Source: Archangium sp.
GTDB taxonomy: Bacteria > Myxococcota > Myxococcia > Myxococcales > Myxococcaceae
NCBI GenBank assembly: GCA_030681645.1
Contig: JAUXRX010000007.1
Span: 434,001-498,000, forward strand
Direction: 5' to 3'
DNA length: 64,000 bases
This document shows positions 13,411-21,416 of this stretch, one piece after another. Under the pieces are notes generated by a model. The model saw only the letters and a program-made list of their open reading frames with translations, was not told the origin of the DNA and did not search any database. The position numbers and the translations under genes were made by a program. Positions within the stretch are counted from its first letter, which is position 1. Every line of letters starts with the position of its first letter.

Positions 13411-13425
13411 CCGACGGAGTCGCGC

Positions 13426-14400
13426 ATGCGCCTCACGCTCTTCATCCCTGGAACGGCACCCACCGAGGCCGCGTGGAGGAGGGCGCTCGCGAAGGAGGGG
13501 CTTTCGCTCGAAGGCGAGCACCTTCGGGGGGATGAGGTGCCCTTCGAGGTGCTCGTGGAGCACGTGCCCAACGACGGTCATTTCGGGGCGGCCTTCGCCC
13601 TGCCGACCGTGGACGCGGCGCAGAACAAGGCGATCGACGCCACGCCGAGCGGACTGGTGCTCACCATTCCGGTGGTGCTCCACCTTCAGGCGCAGCCAGT
13701 CGCGACGCTGGTCGAGGCCCTGGGCCGCGCGGGTGGGCTCGGCGTGCGCATCGAACAGTCGAAGTTGGGGTATCCGCTCCCTCGCTGGGTCGAGTTGGTT
13801 AAGTCGGCCGATCCGCTCGATCTCTACCGGGCGGCGGTCCTCGTGCTTACCGACCGGGAGGCCGGCACGCTCAAGTCGTGCGGCATGCACGTGTTCTCGC
13901 TGCCAGACGCCGAGATCGAGGCCGGGTGGCAGGGCATCCTCGATGTCTTCAACGTCTTTCAACTCGCGGAGGATCCCGTGCTGCGCTCGGGAGAGACCTT
14001 CGCGCCTGACGCGAGGACGCCACGGCGGCGGATCGAGCGCTGGCCTGACGGCGGCTATCCGGACGACCACCCCTGTCACAACCCCTTCGGGGTCTGGCGC
14101 TTTGGTCCCGAGGGCGGGAAAGCGTCGAAGCAGCGAGAACTCGAGCTTGTCTTCATGCCTGCACTCGTGACCGTTCTGCTCGCCTCGGAAGAGACGGCAG
14201 GGAGAGCGCTGACCCGAGCTGAGGTCGAGGAGGTCGTCGAGAAGGGCGTCTGCATGGCGATGAAGCCACGTGACGCGCAGAAGCTGGAGCGTTCGCGGGG
14301 CTACTCGGACATCGACCCCGAACGAGGGTGGGACCAGTGGCGCGTGGTGAGGGAGGGCCTCCGCGATCGAGACACACGCACGAAGCGCACGCGTCGGTGA
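13426..14400 (+). CDS. Protein of unknown function
   Basis: 324 residues, soluble, no signal peptide or membrane segment. The most distinctive part is residues 145-235: CGMHVFSLPDAEIEAGW, then DVFNVFQLAEDPVLRSGETF and a Pro/Asp/Asn-rich HPCHNPFGVWRFGPEGG. The middle (LVLTIPVVLHLQAQPVATLVEALG) looks like a central sheet and helix. No family was assigned; a DUF4261-like fold was considered but the match is too loose. It starts 15 bases after surE and could be cotranscribed. Its C-terminal tail is basic. It ends at the edge of intergenic element A. Confidence 0.65.
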   Translation: MRLTLFIPGTAPTEAAWRRALAKEGLSLEGEHLRGDEVPFEVLVEHVPNDGHFGAAFALPTVDAAQNKAIDATPSGLVLTIPVVLHLQAQPVATLVEALGRAGGLGVRIEQSKLGYPLPRWVELVKSADPLDLYRAAVLVLTDREAGTLKSCGMHVFSLPDAEIEAGWQGILDVFNVFQLAEDPVLRSGETFAPDARTPRRRIERWPDGGYPDDHPCHNPFGVWRFGPEGGKASKQRELELVFMPALVTVLLASEETAGRALTRAEVEEVVEKGVCMAMKPRDAQKLERSRGYSDIDPERGWDQWRVVREGLRDRDTRTKRTRR

Positions 14401-14421
14401 TCGGAGCGCTGCCTGAGGCAT

Positions 14422-14781
14422 TACTTTCCGCGAATACACGCAACTATGAGGAAACTCATAGTTGGGCGTATTCGCGGTTGGATTCGGGAAGAGCGGCCCA
14501 GGGGGAGATGGTGATCTTGGGGGCGCGGCGGCGGCGACTCACCGGGCTTGCTTCTCGATCGCCAGCCTCCTGGTGGGGTCGGTGCACCAGGCTTCGGCCA
14601 GGTGACTGCCACATCGCTGCGTGCACTCGCGCTTACTCGGGGTGCAAGGTCGAGGGGCTTGCCCGATCGGGCGCCGGAGTCGCACACACCGAGGACACCT
14701 CCCCTTGGGCTCTTCTCAGACCCAACCGCAAATACGTCCAACTATGAGTTTCCTCATAGTTGCGTGTATTCGCGGAAAGTA
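14422..14781. repeat. Intergenic element A: nested inverted repeats in a convergent spacer
   Basis: The 404-base gap between convergent genes (14401-14804) holds no credible gene. Its ends are an inverted repeat: 14422-14465 and 14738-14781 are exact reverse complements over 44 bases and the match continues with a few mismatches for about 15 more. Each arm is itself a hairpin: CAACTATGAG / CTCATAGTTG around a 4-base loop at 14441-14464 and again at 14739-14762. Between the arms lie a hairpin with a TTCG loop (14585-14604) and the box at 14647-14665 (aggtcgaggggcttgcccg), found again in element B at 18179-18197 with one change. Could be a miniature mobile element or a structured RNA. Confidence 0.75.
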
Positions 14782-14804
14782 GCTCGGGCCGAAGCTGCGC
14801 CGGC

Positions 14805-15140
14805 TCAGTCGCCTTCGGGTCCGGCGGGGCCCTCGTCATTCCATTCCCGCCTGCTGCGAGGCTCAGCGTTCGGCCAGAGCGCGAAGCGACCATCGCACTT
14901 CGCACACCGCTCGCTCGTCGGCAGCGCGGGCTTGCCGCAGCGACTGCAGCGCGAGGGCGTGGTCATGCCACCGAGGACTGCGCCGAGGCCCACGGCACCG
15001 AGCGCGATGGCCGCGGCGATGCCCCCGCCGGTGCCGAGCAGAAAGCTCGTGAGGCCTCCGAGGAAGCCACTGCCCAGGCCGGTGATGAGGGCGCGGCGGG
15101 GCTGGTCGTCCTTCACGAGGAACACCGCTTCGTCGCTCAT
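14805..15140 (-). CDS. Small membrane protein with C-terminal zinc ribbon
   Basis: 111 residues from ATG 15140 (MSDEAVFLVKDDQPRRA); the upstream in-frame extension is Pro/Gly-rich and unlikely. Two hydrophobic, Gly-rich segments (about residues 22-60) are followed by a CxxC...CxxC zinc ribbon (CSRCGKPALPTSERCAKC). Function unknown; such layouts often occur in stress or quality-control membrane proteins. It is divergent from the LysM/M23 gene with a 95-base spacer. Confidence 0.65.
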   Translation of the reverse strand: MSDEAVFLVKDDQPRRALITGLGSGFLGGLTSFLLGTGGGIAAAIALGAVGLGAVLGGMTTPSRCSRCGKPALPTSERCAKCDGRFALWPNAEPRSRREWNDEGPAGPEGD

Positions 15141-15235
15141 GGGCCGATTCTGCGGCCACACGCCACCATTGGCTACGCCCCGGGCGCCGGGCAAGAAGTT
15201 GAGCCACGCGCCCATCGGGCCACACTGACCCGCAG

Positions 15236-16009
15236 ATGACGTCGTTCTCGCCAGCGCGATGGCTGGCAGTGGCCGCAGTGTCACTGCTCGTCTCGGCGTG
15301 CGCGACGACGCAGGGCCCCTCGAAGGCGGGCACGCTCGCGACGCACGTCGAGCCCGACCAGGCGCTCATCACGCACCCGGTGGGGAAGGGCCAGACGCTG
15401 TACCGCATCGCCCGGGCCTACGGCCTCACCGTCGAAGAGCTGATGGACGCGAACCGCATCGACGATCCGCGCGACCTGAAGGCGGGAGAGCTCCTCTACG
15501 TGCCCGGCGCAAAGGAACGGAAGACGGTCGCCGAGTTCGACGCCCCCGAGCCGGAACCCGCTCCGCGCCCCACCTCGACGGAGCCTGAGAAGAAGCAGCC
15601 GAAGCTCGTGCGCGTGGGGAAGGGCAGCGGCGTGCTGCAGTGGCCCCTGCGCGGGGTGCTGTACGCGCGCTTCGGCAAGAAGGGGAAGGAGCCCCACGAC
15701 GGGGTGGACCTCGCCGCCCCCGCGGGCCAGCCGGTGAAGACCGCCGCGCCAGGAACCGTGCTGTTCGCGGGCGAGCAGAAGGGCTACGGCCTGATCGTGA
15801 TCGTCGAACACGACGGAGGCCTCATCACCCTCTACGCCCACAACCGCGACCTGCGCGTGAAGACCGGCCAGAGGGTGCGCGAGGGCCAGGTGGTCGCGAC
15901 GGTGGGAGACTCAGGGCGCACCAGCGGCCCGCACCTCCACTTCGAGGTCCGCAAGGACGGCGTGCCCGTCGACCCCCTCGACTACCTCGGCGCGGTTCCC
16001 CCCGCATGA
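15236..16009 (+). CDS. LysM and M23 peptidase lipoprotein (NlpD-like)
   Basis: 257 residues. Signal with lipobox LLVSAC, then a LysM domain at about residues 45-90 (KGQTLYRIARAYGLTVEELMDANRI), a Pro/Glu linker, and an M23 lysostaphin-like domain with HDGVDLAAPAG and HLHFEV. In NlpD and EnvC the M23 fold lacks zinc ligands and only activates amidases. Here the first-motif HxxxD (HDGVD) and the HLH motif are both present, so catalysis is possible. Role: peptidoglycan cutting or amidase activation during division. Its stop overlaps the next start (ATGA). Confidence 0.88.
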   Translation: MTSFSPARWLAVAAVSLLVSACATTQGPSKAGTLATHVEPDQALITHPVGKGQTLYRIARAYGLTVEELMDANRIDDPRDLKAGELLYVPGAKERKTVAEFDAPEPEPAPRPTSTEPEKKQPKLVRVGKGSGVLQWPLRGVLYARFGKKGKEPHDGVDLAAPAGQPVKTAAPGTVLFAGEQKGYGLIVIVEHDGGLITLYAHNRDLRVKTGQRVREGQVVATVGDSGRTSGPHLHFEVRKDGVPVDPLDYLGAVPPA

Positions 16010-16656
16010 CCACCGTGCTCTTCGTCCACGGGCTCGAGTCCGGTCCCCACGGGAAGAAGTCGCTCGCGCTCGAGCAGGCCGGCTTCAAGGTGGTCGCGGG
16101 CCAGATGCCCTGCGGTCAGCGCGCGGTGTTGCTCGACCCGCTCGTGATCATCCTGAGCCTGGCCGCCATCGCGGGGCTGATCACTGCCGCGACGCGCGGC
16201 CCCATCGGCTTCCTCATCTGCGTGATGAGCTACGCGGTGCTCCAGCGCTTCGTGCGCCCGGCCCTGACGCGGCGCATGTTCGCCCGCAGCGTGGCGGTGC
16301 AGCTCGCGCTCCTCCGCGCGAATCAGATCGACGTGGTGGTGGGCTCTTCCTTCGGCGGCGCGGTCGCGGTCGAGCTGTTGCGCAGCGGCGCGTGGAAGGG
16401 GCCGACGGTGCTGCTCTGCCCCGCGCACCGGCTCGTCGCCGGGCGCGCCTGGAAGTCCGCCCCTTCACTCCCCGCCGACGCCTCGCACGTACTGGTGGTG
16501 CACGGCCGGCAGGACGAGACCGTGCCTCTCGAGCACTCGCGCTCGCTGGTGAAGGACACCGCGGCGAAGTTGATCGAGGTCGACGATGGCCACCGCCTCG
16601 CCGAGACCGCCACTCCTGAGAACTTCACTGCCTGGGTCGGGCACACTCTTGGGTAG
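16006..16656 (+). CDS. Alpha/beta hydrolase with a hydrophobic insertion
   Basis: 216 residues from ATG 16006. The fold's landmarks are FVHGLESGPHGKKS (oxyanion strand), GSSFGG (nucleophile elbow, Ser in GxSxG), HGRQDETVPLEH (acid region) and DDGHRLAE (catalytic His). Between the first strand and the nucleophile lies about 50 residues with strong hydrophobic character (PLVIILSLAAIAGLITAATR, then FLICVMSYAVLQRF), which looks like one or two membrane-embedded helices. That places the enzyme at a membrane. Related YqiA-type esterases lack this insert. Translationally coupled to the M23 lipoprotein. Confidence 0.75.
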   Translation: MTTVLFVHGLESGPHGKKSLALEQAGFKVVAGQMPCGQRAVLLDPLVIILSLAAIAGLITAATRGPIGFLICVMSYAVLQRFVRPALTRRMFARSVAVQLALLRANQIDVVVGSSFGGAVAVELLRSGAWKGPTVLLCPAHRLVAGRAWKSAPSLPADASHVLVVHGRQDETVPLEHSRSLVKDTAAKLIEVDDGHRLAETATPENFTAWVGHTLG

Positions 16657-16665
16657 AGTCACCGG

Positions 16666-17796
16666 GTGCGTCGGCTTCTCGTCCTCCTGGTTCCTCTCGC
16701 GTTGGTCGCGTGCGTCAAGGCGGCCCCGAAGAAGGTGGTCGAGCCGAAGGTCATCGATCCCATCGACGCCGCGCGCGAGGTGATCGAGAACCTCTACAAG
16801 GCCGTGGAGGCCGGCGACGCCGATCAGCTCGAACCGCTCTTCGCCGACGACGCGCTCGTGTTCGGCCTGGGTCCCTCGGACACCTGGCAGGGCGGCACGG
16901 TGGTGGTCGATCGCGCGCGGCAGGCGCTGCTGCCCATCGGCCTCGCCGGTGACGAGGTGAAGATCGAAGACTCGCAGATCGTGGTGGGGCTCAACGACGC
17001 CGAGTACTCCGCCTGGGCCTTCGATCTCCCCAGGGTGACCACCACGCACAAGGGCCAGTCAGACGTCTGGCTGCCGCGCATGACCGCGCACCTGGTGCGC
17101 GATGGAGATCGCTGGCGCATCGACGCGATCCACCTCTCGCTGGCCGTGCCTGATGCGCTCGTCGCCGGGCCCGACGCCGCGAAGAAGCTGCTCTCTCCCG
17201 CCGACGTCACCAACGATCGAAGCCCCGACTCGGAGCAGGTGATCGGCGTGGTGAAGCGTTCCCTCGACGACTACGCGGTGAAGCTCGATCGCACCAGTGA
17301 GCGGGCCGAGTTCGTTCAGCTCGGCACCTCGGCCTCGGAGGTCTTCATCGGCGGCAAGGCGTTCAAGGACCTGATCAAGCCCAGCCTCGGGCAGATCAAG
17401 AAAGCCGGCTACACGTGGAAGCTCGATGGCAACCTGCGCGTGAAGCTCGCGCCGGGTGGCAAGTCGGGCTGGGCCGCGGCCGTGGTGGTGCAGCGCCAGG
17501 GCTCGGGCAAGAAGATGCAGGTCTTCCCCCCCTTCCGCGCGCTGTGGACCCTCACCGAAGAGAACGGCGTGTGGAACATCAGCTCCGAGCACATGTCGCT
17601 GGCGGTGAAGGAAGATCTCCGCGACGCGGCGACCGACGAGCAGCTCAAGACCTGGAAGATCACCCGTGAGATCGCCGAGAAGACCGCGGCGAAGTCGAAG
17701 GCGGGCAAGCCGGCGCCGAAGAAGGCGGCTGTGAAGGAAGCAGGCAAGGACGGTCCGCCGAAGAAGGAAGGCGAGGCCGACATCGGCGCCTGGTGA
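16666..17796 (+). CDS. Lipoprotein with two NTF2/SnoaL-like regions
   Basis: 376 residues from GTG 16666. Lipobox LALVAC gives a predicted lipoprotein. Residues 35-165 resemble an NTF2-like cone (AREVIENLYKAVEAGDADQL, FADDALVFGLG, MTAHLVRDGDRWRIDAIHLS), and residues 185-325 repeat the layout (VVKRSLDDY, then AVVVQRQG, RALWTLTEENGVWNISSEH). The last 45 residues are a Lys/Ala/Pro tail. This is often described as a SnoaL-like or nuclear-localised-factor-like protein in related bacteria; function unknown. It ends at element B. Confidence 0.7.
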   Translation: MRRLLVLLVPLALVACVKAAPKKVVEPKVIDPIDAAREVIENLYKAVEAGDADQLEPLFADDALVFGLGPSDTWQGGTVVVDRARQALLPIGLAGDEVKIEDSQIVVGLNDAEYSAWAFDLPRVTTTHKGQSDVWLPRMTAHLVRDGDRWRIDAIHLSLAVPDALVAGPDAAKKLLSPADVTNDRSPDSEQVIGVVKRSLDDYAVKLDRTSERAEFVQLGTSASEVFIGGKAFKDLIKPSLGQIKKAGYTWKLDGNLRVKLAPGGKSGWAAAVVVQRQGSGKKMQVFPPFRALWTLTEENGVWNISSEHMSLAVKEDLRDAATDEQLKTWKITREIAEKTAAKSKAGKPAPKKAAVKEAGKDGPPKKEGEADIGAW

Positions 17797-17805
17797 GCCA
17801 TCGAG

Positions 17806-18240
17806 GACATGCCGAGGGGCCTGAGCGACGGCCTTGATGGGACGGGGTATCCGGAGGACCTGCGCGGTGCTCATCGCGCGCTGGCCCCTCGGCTTCAGGC
17901 AAGGACGCGAAGGTAAGCCCGTACGATGCTCTCCGAGCGGTTGTCTCCTTTGATGACGACGAGACGGGGTCGGGAGGGGCCTCAAAAGCGTGTCCTCTTT
18001 GATGACAAATATCCGGTGGACGCGCCGCTCCAGACACTCGACCCAGGTTTGTCATCAAAGAGGACAGGCTTTTCGGACCCCGCCGCACGCCGCCTCGGCG
18101 TCATCAAAGGAGACAACTCGTCGGCGAACGCCCGCTCACCTGAACGAAGCCAGGTGCAATCCGTGCACGAAGCGCTCGAGGTCGAGGGGCCTGCCCGCGC
18201 TCGGCACGGTCCTTCGACCGTTCATCACCGCGCCCCATGA
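17806..18240. repeat. Intergenic element B: nested inverted repeats in a convergent spacer
   Basis: The 500-base gap 17797-18296 between convergent genes has no credible gene. It holds two nested inverted repeats sharing one half-site. Outer: 17940-17958 and 18099-18117, 19 of 19 bases complementary (gttgtctcctttgatgacg). Inner: 17984-18009 and 18048-18073, 25 of 26 (core tcctctttgatgacaaa). The half-site tttgatgac thus appears four times in the order in-in-out-out. The flanks carry boxes shared with the other elements: 17868-17908 matches element C 48198-48238 at 37 of 41 bases, and 18179-18197 matches element A at 18 of 19. A hairpin CACCTG/CAGGTG lies at 18137-18156. Confidence 0.75.
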
Positions 18241-18296
18241 AGGCCTGCTCGGGCCCCTCCACTCCTCGCGGGGGGCCCGTGATTTCCTTCAACGGC

Positions 18297-20933
18297 TCAG
18301 CTGCGACGACGCCGCCGCGAGCCCAGCAGCAGCATGAGCCCGAGCACCGGCGCGGCGAAGTCTGCCGGCGTGGCGCAACCACAACCGACCTTCGCGTTGG
18401 CCTGCTCCGTCGTATTGCCGGGACCGACCGAGGGCAGGGTGGTCGTGCCGGTGTTGCCACCGCCGCCTCCCGCACCACCGCCAGCGCCTCCGCCCGTGCC
18501 GCCGCCACCACCCGTGCCTGCGTCCACGGGGATCATGCAGTTCACCAGCGGGTCGATGGTCAGCGTGACGCCCTGCAGCGCCGCGGCGTCACCCGGTGAG
18601 GCGAGGGTCACGTACACGTCTGAATTGCACGGCGCGTTCACCTCGGCCGAGCCCGTGACGTTGTTCCCGTTGACCTGCGCGTTCACCGTCAGCGCCGCGT
18701 CGTTCTGCAGCAGCCCACCCTGGCGCACGAAGGTGATCGGCGAGCCCGTGCGCGTGAGGATGCGCACCTGCGGTGGCGCCCCCATGCCCAGCGGCCCACC
18801 ACCACCACCCGCCGTCGCCGTGAGGCGCACCCGCAGGGCTCCCGCCGTGGCGGGGAGCTTGAACTGGAAGGGGCCGGGGATCACCGCGTTGCCCAGCGCC
18901 TGCGGAGCCGCGGGAATGCCGTAGTACGGCCGCGGGAAGGTGCCCGCGCCCGCCGTGAGCACCTTGGTGCAGCCGATCACGCCGCGGCTCATGAAGATCT
19001 GCGTCATCTGCGCCGAGGCCGTCGCGATGCCGGGGAACGCGGTGGCCACCCGCGCCGCCATCGTCGAGGCCACCATCGCGAAGTCGGCGTTGGGCGTGAT
19101 CGACACCAGCATCGCGTAGAACGCGGCGTCGAACGTCTCGCCAGAATCCGTGCCCTGGAACACCGTCTGCCGTGCCGTCCACAGCGCGCCGGCCACGTGC
19201 ATGCTGTCCTGGTGCACCTCGCCCCAGAGCACGTCGGGGCACACCTGGGTGTTGTCCATCGAGCGCAGGTACGCGTCGCTGCGCACGCCCGGCGCCGCCG
19301 GCTGACCTGCCGTGATGCGCGGCCCGAAGTACGGACCCACCTCGGCGACGTTGTTGAACGCCGCCGCGATGTAGTCGGCGAAGCCTTCGTGCAGCGCGCC
19401 GCCCTCGTTGTTGGCCGAGCGGCCGTCGATCGCCGTGTCATCGAACGTGAGCGCCGCCGTGGCGTAGATCGCGCCGTGGCCGAACTCGTGCTGGATCACC
19501 GTCGCGTCGTAGGCCGCGTCGGCCGCGTTGCCCTGGAAGATCATCAGCGTGTCGGCGCCCGTGTCGAAGCCCGGCAGGGGGATCTGCTGGAAGTTCTCGC
19601 GCGGGAAGAAGGCCGCGTTGTCCACGCGCAGCAACGTGTTGGCGCGGCAGGGAGGGCTGAGGAAGCAGATCCCGCCGTCTGCGCCGGGGCTGTTCGCGAT
19701 TTCGTCGAGGTTGGGGAACATCACGTTGCTCCACACCGCCACCTTCACCGCGGGCATGCGGCGCTCATCGCGCATGCGGAAGGGCTGGATCGCAGGGTTG
19801 GTGCCGAAGATGGGCTGGGCCGTGGTGGAGAGCCGGCGCATCCAGTCGTAGACGGTGTTCACGTGGTAAAACGAGTGCACCTCGGCGAACTCGTCGCTGT
19901 TGGCCAGATCGCTCGCTACCACCGCGGTGCGGTTGCTGGGGGGATCCACAGGCGTGTACGCGTAGTCGCTCGTGCCGTTGCTCACGTTCGAGGCGCGACG
20001 CAGCCGATCGCACACCGCCACGTTGTACTGCACGTTGAAGCCCATGAAGTTGATGGTGCCCGCGAGGCGCTTCGGCCCCGCATCGGGCACGCAGTTCTCG
20101 GTGGGGCAGCAGTTGTACATCATGAGCTGGGTGCCGCAGAGCTGGCCCGCGTCGTTGGGGGACGACGTGAAGCCTCCGTCGTTCTCGGCCATGACGCAGG
20201 TGTCGCCGATCATCGAGCCGCCATCGCGGTGGCGCAGCTCGCGGTCGACGACGGGCACCGTGCCGACCCCGGCGTCCAGGCCGCCGGGGCTGATCGCGTA
20301 GACCTTCGCGTCGAGCGCCGCGTGGTGCACGCGGTTCTGCACGAACAGCCGCTCACCCGTGACCGCGTCGAGGCCGACGTACCAGTTCTTCTGGAAGTCG
20401 AGCGACTGCACGTTCGCGACGAAGCCCCTGTGCAGCTCGTCGCCCACGGGGAAGTAGAACGCCTTCGCCCCGCCGAACGGCACGCCGTCAGGGCGCAGGG
20501 CCACCAGCGGGAGCGAGCCGGCGGCCTGTTGCAGCGCCTGGTCGATGGTGAGCGCTTCCCCGTCGAGCACCCGGGTGAAGGGCACCAGGCTCGAGCTCAC
20601 CTGTACCACTCGCCGCTGGCCGTCGAGCGTCACCACCAGCTTGCCCTGGTAGACCTCGAGCGCGCCCACCACCTGCTGCAGGTGGAAGCTGGCGCCAAAG
20701 CGCGTGGTGAACGCATCGGTCGACGTGAGCGTCGAGCCGGTGGGCAGCCCGTAGCGCTGGCGCTGCGAGAGCGCCCACGTGCGCACGGCCGAGACCGGGT
20801 CGCCGTCGAGCGGCGCAGAGAGCACGCCCTGCTCGAGCTTCGGCGCTCCACTGGTGGGGCTGACGATGAGCTGGGTTTGCTGCGGGGTGAAGACGCTGGC
20901 AGCGAGGACGAGGGCGGTGATGGTCGACAGCAT
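18297..20933 (-). CDS. Secreted zinc metalloprotease with MYXO-CTERM sorting tail
   Basis: 878 residues from ATG 20933. A signal peptide (MLSTITALVLAASVF) is followed by an FTP-like propeptide region (RTWALSQRQRYGL, VVGALEVYQGKLVVTLDGQ). The catalytic motif is HEFGHG near residue 481, with a downstream HEGFADYIAAAF about 30 residues on, as in M4/M36-like gluzincins. The C-terminal part is a jelly-roll-like region, then a Gly-rich spacer and a tail with GCGCATP, a hydrophobic segment (FAAPVLGLMLLLG) and SRRRRRS, which fits MYXO-CTERM, a myxobacterial surface-sorting signal. Likely a secreted or surface protease for predation or nutrition. Confidence 0.82.
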   Translation of the reverse strand: MLSTITALVLAASVFTPQQTQLIVSPTSGAPKLEQGVLSAPLDGDPVSAVRTWALSQRQRYGLPTGSTLTSTDAFTTRFGASFHLQQVVGALEVYQGKLVVTLDGQRRVVQVSSSLVPFTRVLDGEALTIDQALQQAAGSLPLVALRPDGVPFGGAKAFYFPVGDELHRGFVANVQSLDFQKNWYVGLDAVTGERLFVQNRVHHAALDAKVYAISPGGLDAGVGTVPVVDRELRHRDGGSMIGDTCVMAENDGGFTSSPNDAGQLCGTQLMMYNCCPTENCVPDAGPKRLAGTINFMGFNVQYNVAVCDRLRRASNVSNGTSDYAYTPVDPPSNRTAVVASDLANSDEFAEVHSFYHVNTVYDWMRRLSTTAQPIFGTNPAIQPFRMRDERRMPAVKVAVWSNVMFPNLDEIANSPGADGGICFLSPPCRANTLLRVDNAAFFPRENFQQIPLPGFDTGADTLMIFQGNAADAAYDATVIQHEFGHGAIYATAALTFDDTAIDGRSANNEGGALHEGFADYIAAAFNNVAEVGPYFGPRITAGQPAAPGVRSDAYLRSMDNTQVCPDVLWGEVHQDSMHVAGALWTARQTVFQGTDSGETFDAAFYAMLVSITPNADFAMVASTMAARVATAFPGIATASAQMTQIFMSRGVIGCTKVLTAGAGTFPRPYYGIPAAPQALGNAVIPGPFQFKLPATAGALRVRLTATAGGGGGPLGMGAPPQVRILTRTGSPITFVRQGGLLQNDAALTVNAQVNGNNVTGSAEVNAPCNSDVYVTLASPGDAAALQGVTLTIDPLVNCMIPVDAGTGGGGGTGGGAGGGAGGGGGNTGTTTLPSVGPGNTTEQANAKVGCGCATPADFAAPVLGLMLLLGSRRRRRS

Positions 20934-21071
20934 GATTCTCCCTGGCGTGGTCCGACGGTCTCGGCCCACGTGGCAGTTGAAAGCGCGCGGACACTATCAC
21001 CGGCGCCACTGAGGGGGAGAAGACGTGGTTTTCTTGATGAATCGAAGGCGATCTGAAGCTAGAAAATCACC

Positions 21072-21410
21072 ATGGCCTACGTCGTCGCCGAGCCCTGCAT
21101 CAAGTGCAAGTACACCGACTGTGTCGAGGTCTGTCCGGTCAATTGCTTCTACGAGGGCGCCAACTTCCTCGTGATCCACCCCGACGAGTGCATCGACTGC
21201 GGAGCATGCGAGCCGGTGTGCCCGACCAAGGCGATCTTCGCGGAGAGCGATCTCCCCGAGAAGTTCAAGGAGTACAAGGCGCTCAACGCTGACTTCGCCA
21301 CCAAGTGGCCGGTGATCAGCGAGAAGAAGGCCGCGCTCCCCGAGGCCGAGAAGTACAAGGACGTCGCCGACAAGCGCGCGCTCCTCGATCCGAACCCGGG
21401 CGGCAAGTAA
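21072..21410 (+). CDS. fdxA: Seven-iron ferredoxin (FdxA type)
   Basis: 112 residues. N-terminal cluster pattern [15 protein letters not shown] and a second [12 protein letters not shown] match the 3Fe-4S/4Fe-4S ferredoxins of the Azotobacter FdI type, with the characteristic ~50-residue helical C-terminal extension ([18 protein letters not shown]). It is a soluble electron carrier. Start ATG 21072. The 138-base spacer to the divergent protease gene contains an AT-richer patch (21020-21070) that may hold its promoter. Confidence 0.94.
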   Translation: MAYVVAEPCIKCKYTDCVEVCPVNCFYEGANFLVIHPDECIDCGACEPVCPTKAIFAESDLPEKFKEYKALNADFATKWPVISEKKAALPEAEKYKDVADKRALLDPNPGGK

Positions 21411-21416
21411 CGCCGT

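Noticed and set aside
14422..14781. CRISPR array
   Set aside because: Only two inverted arms, no regular direct repeats with spacers, and no cas genes in the window.
14548..15228. A 226-codon open frame crossing element A
   Set aside because: It runs through both hairpins and into the antisense of a credible gene, with no ribosome site and no recognisable protein features.
16626..16650. Sigma-54 promoter (GGCAC...TTG)
   Set aside because: The second half reads TTGG rather than TTGC, and it lies inside the end of the hydrolase gene.
20934..21071. Clear promoter for fdxA (TTGATG ... TAGAAA)
   Set aside because: The spacing between the two hexamers is about 20 bases, too long for a typical sigma-70 site.
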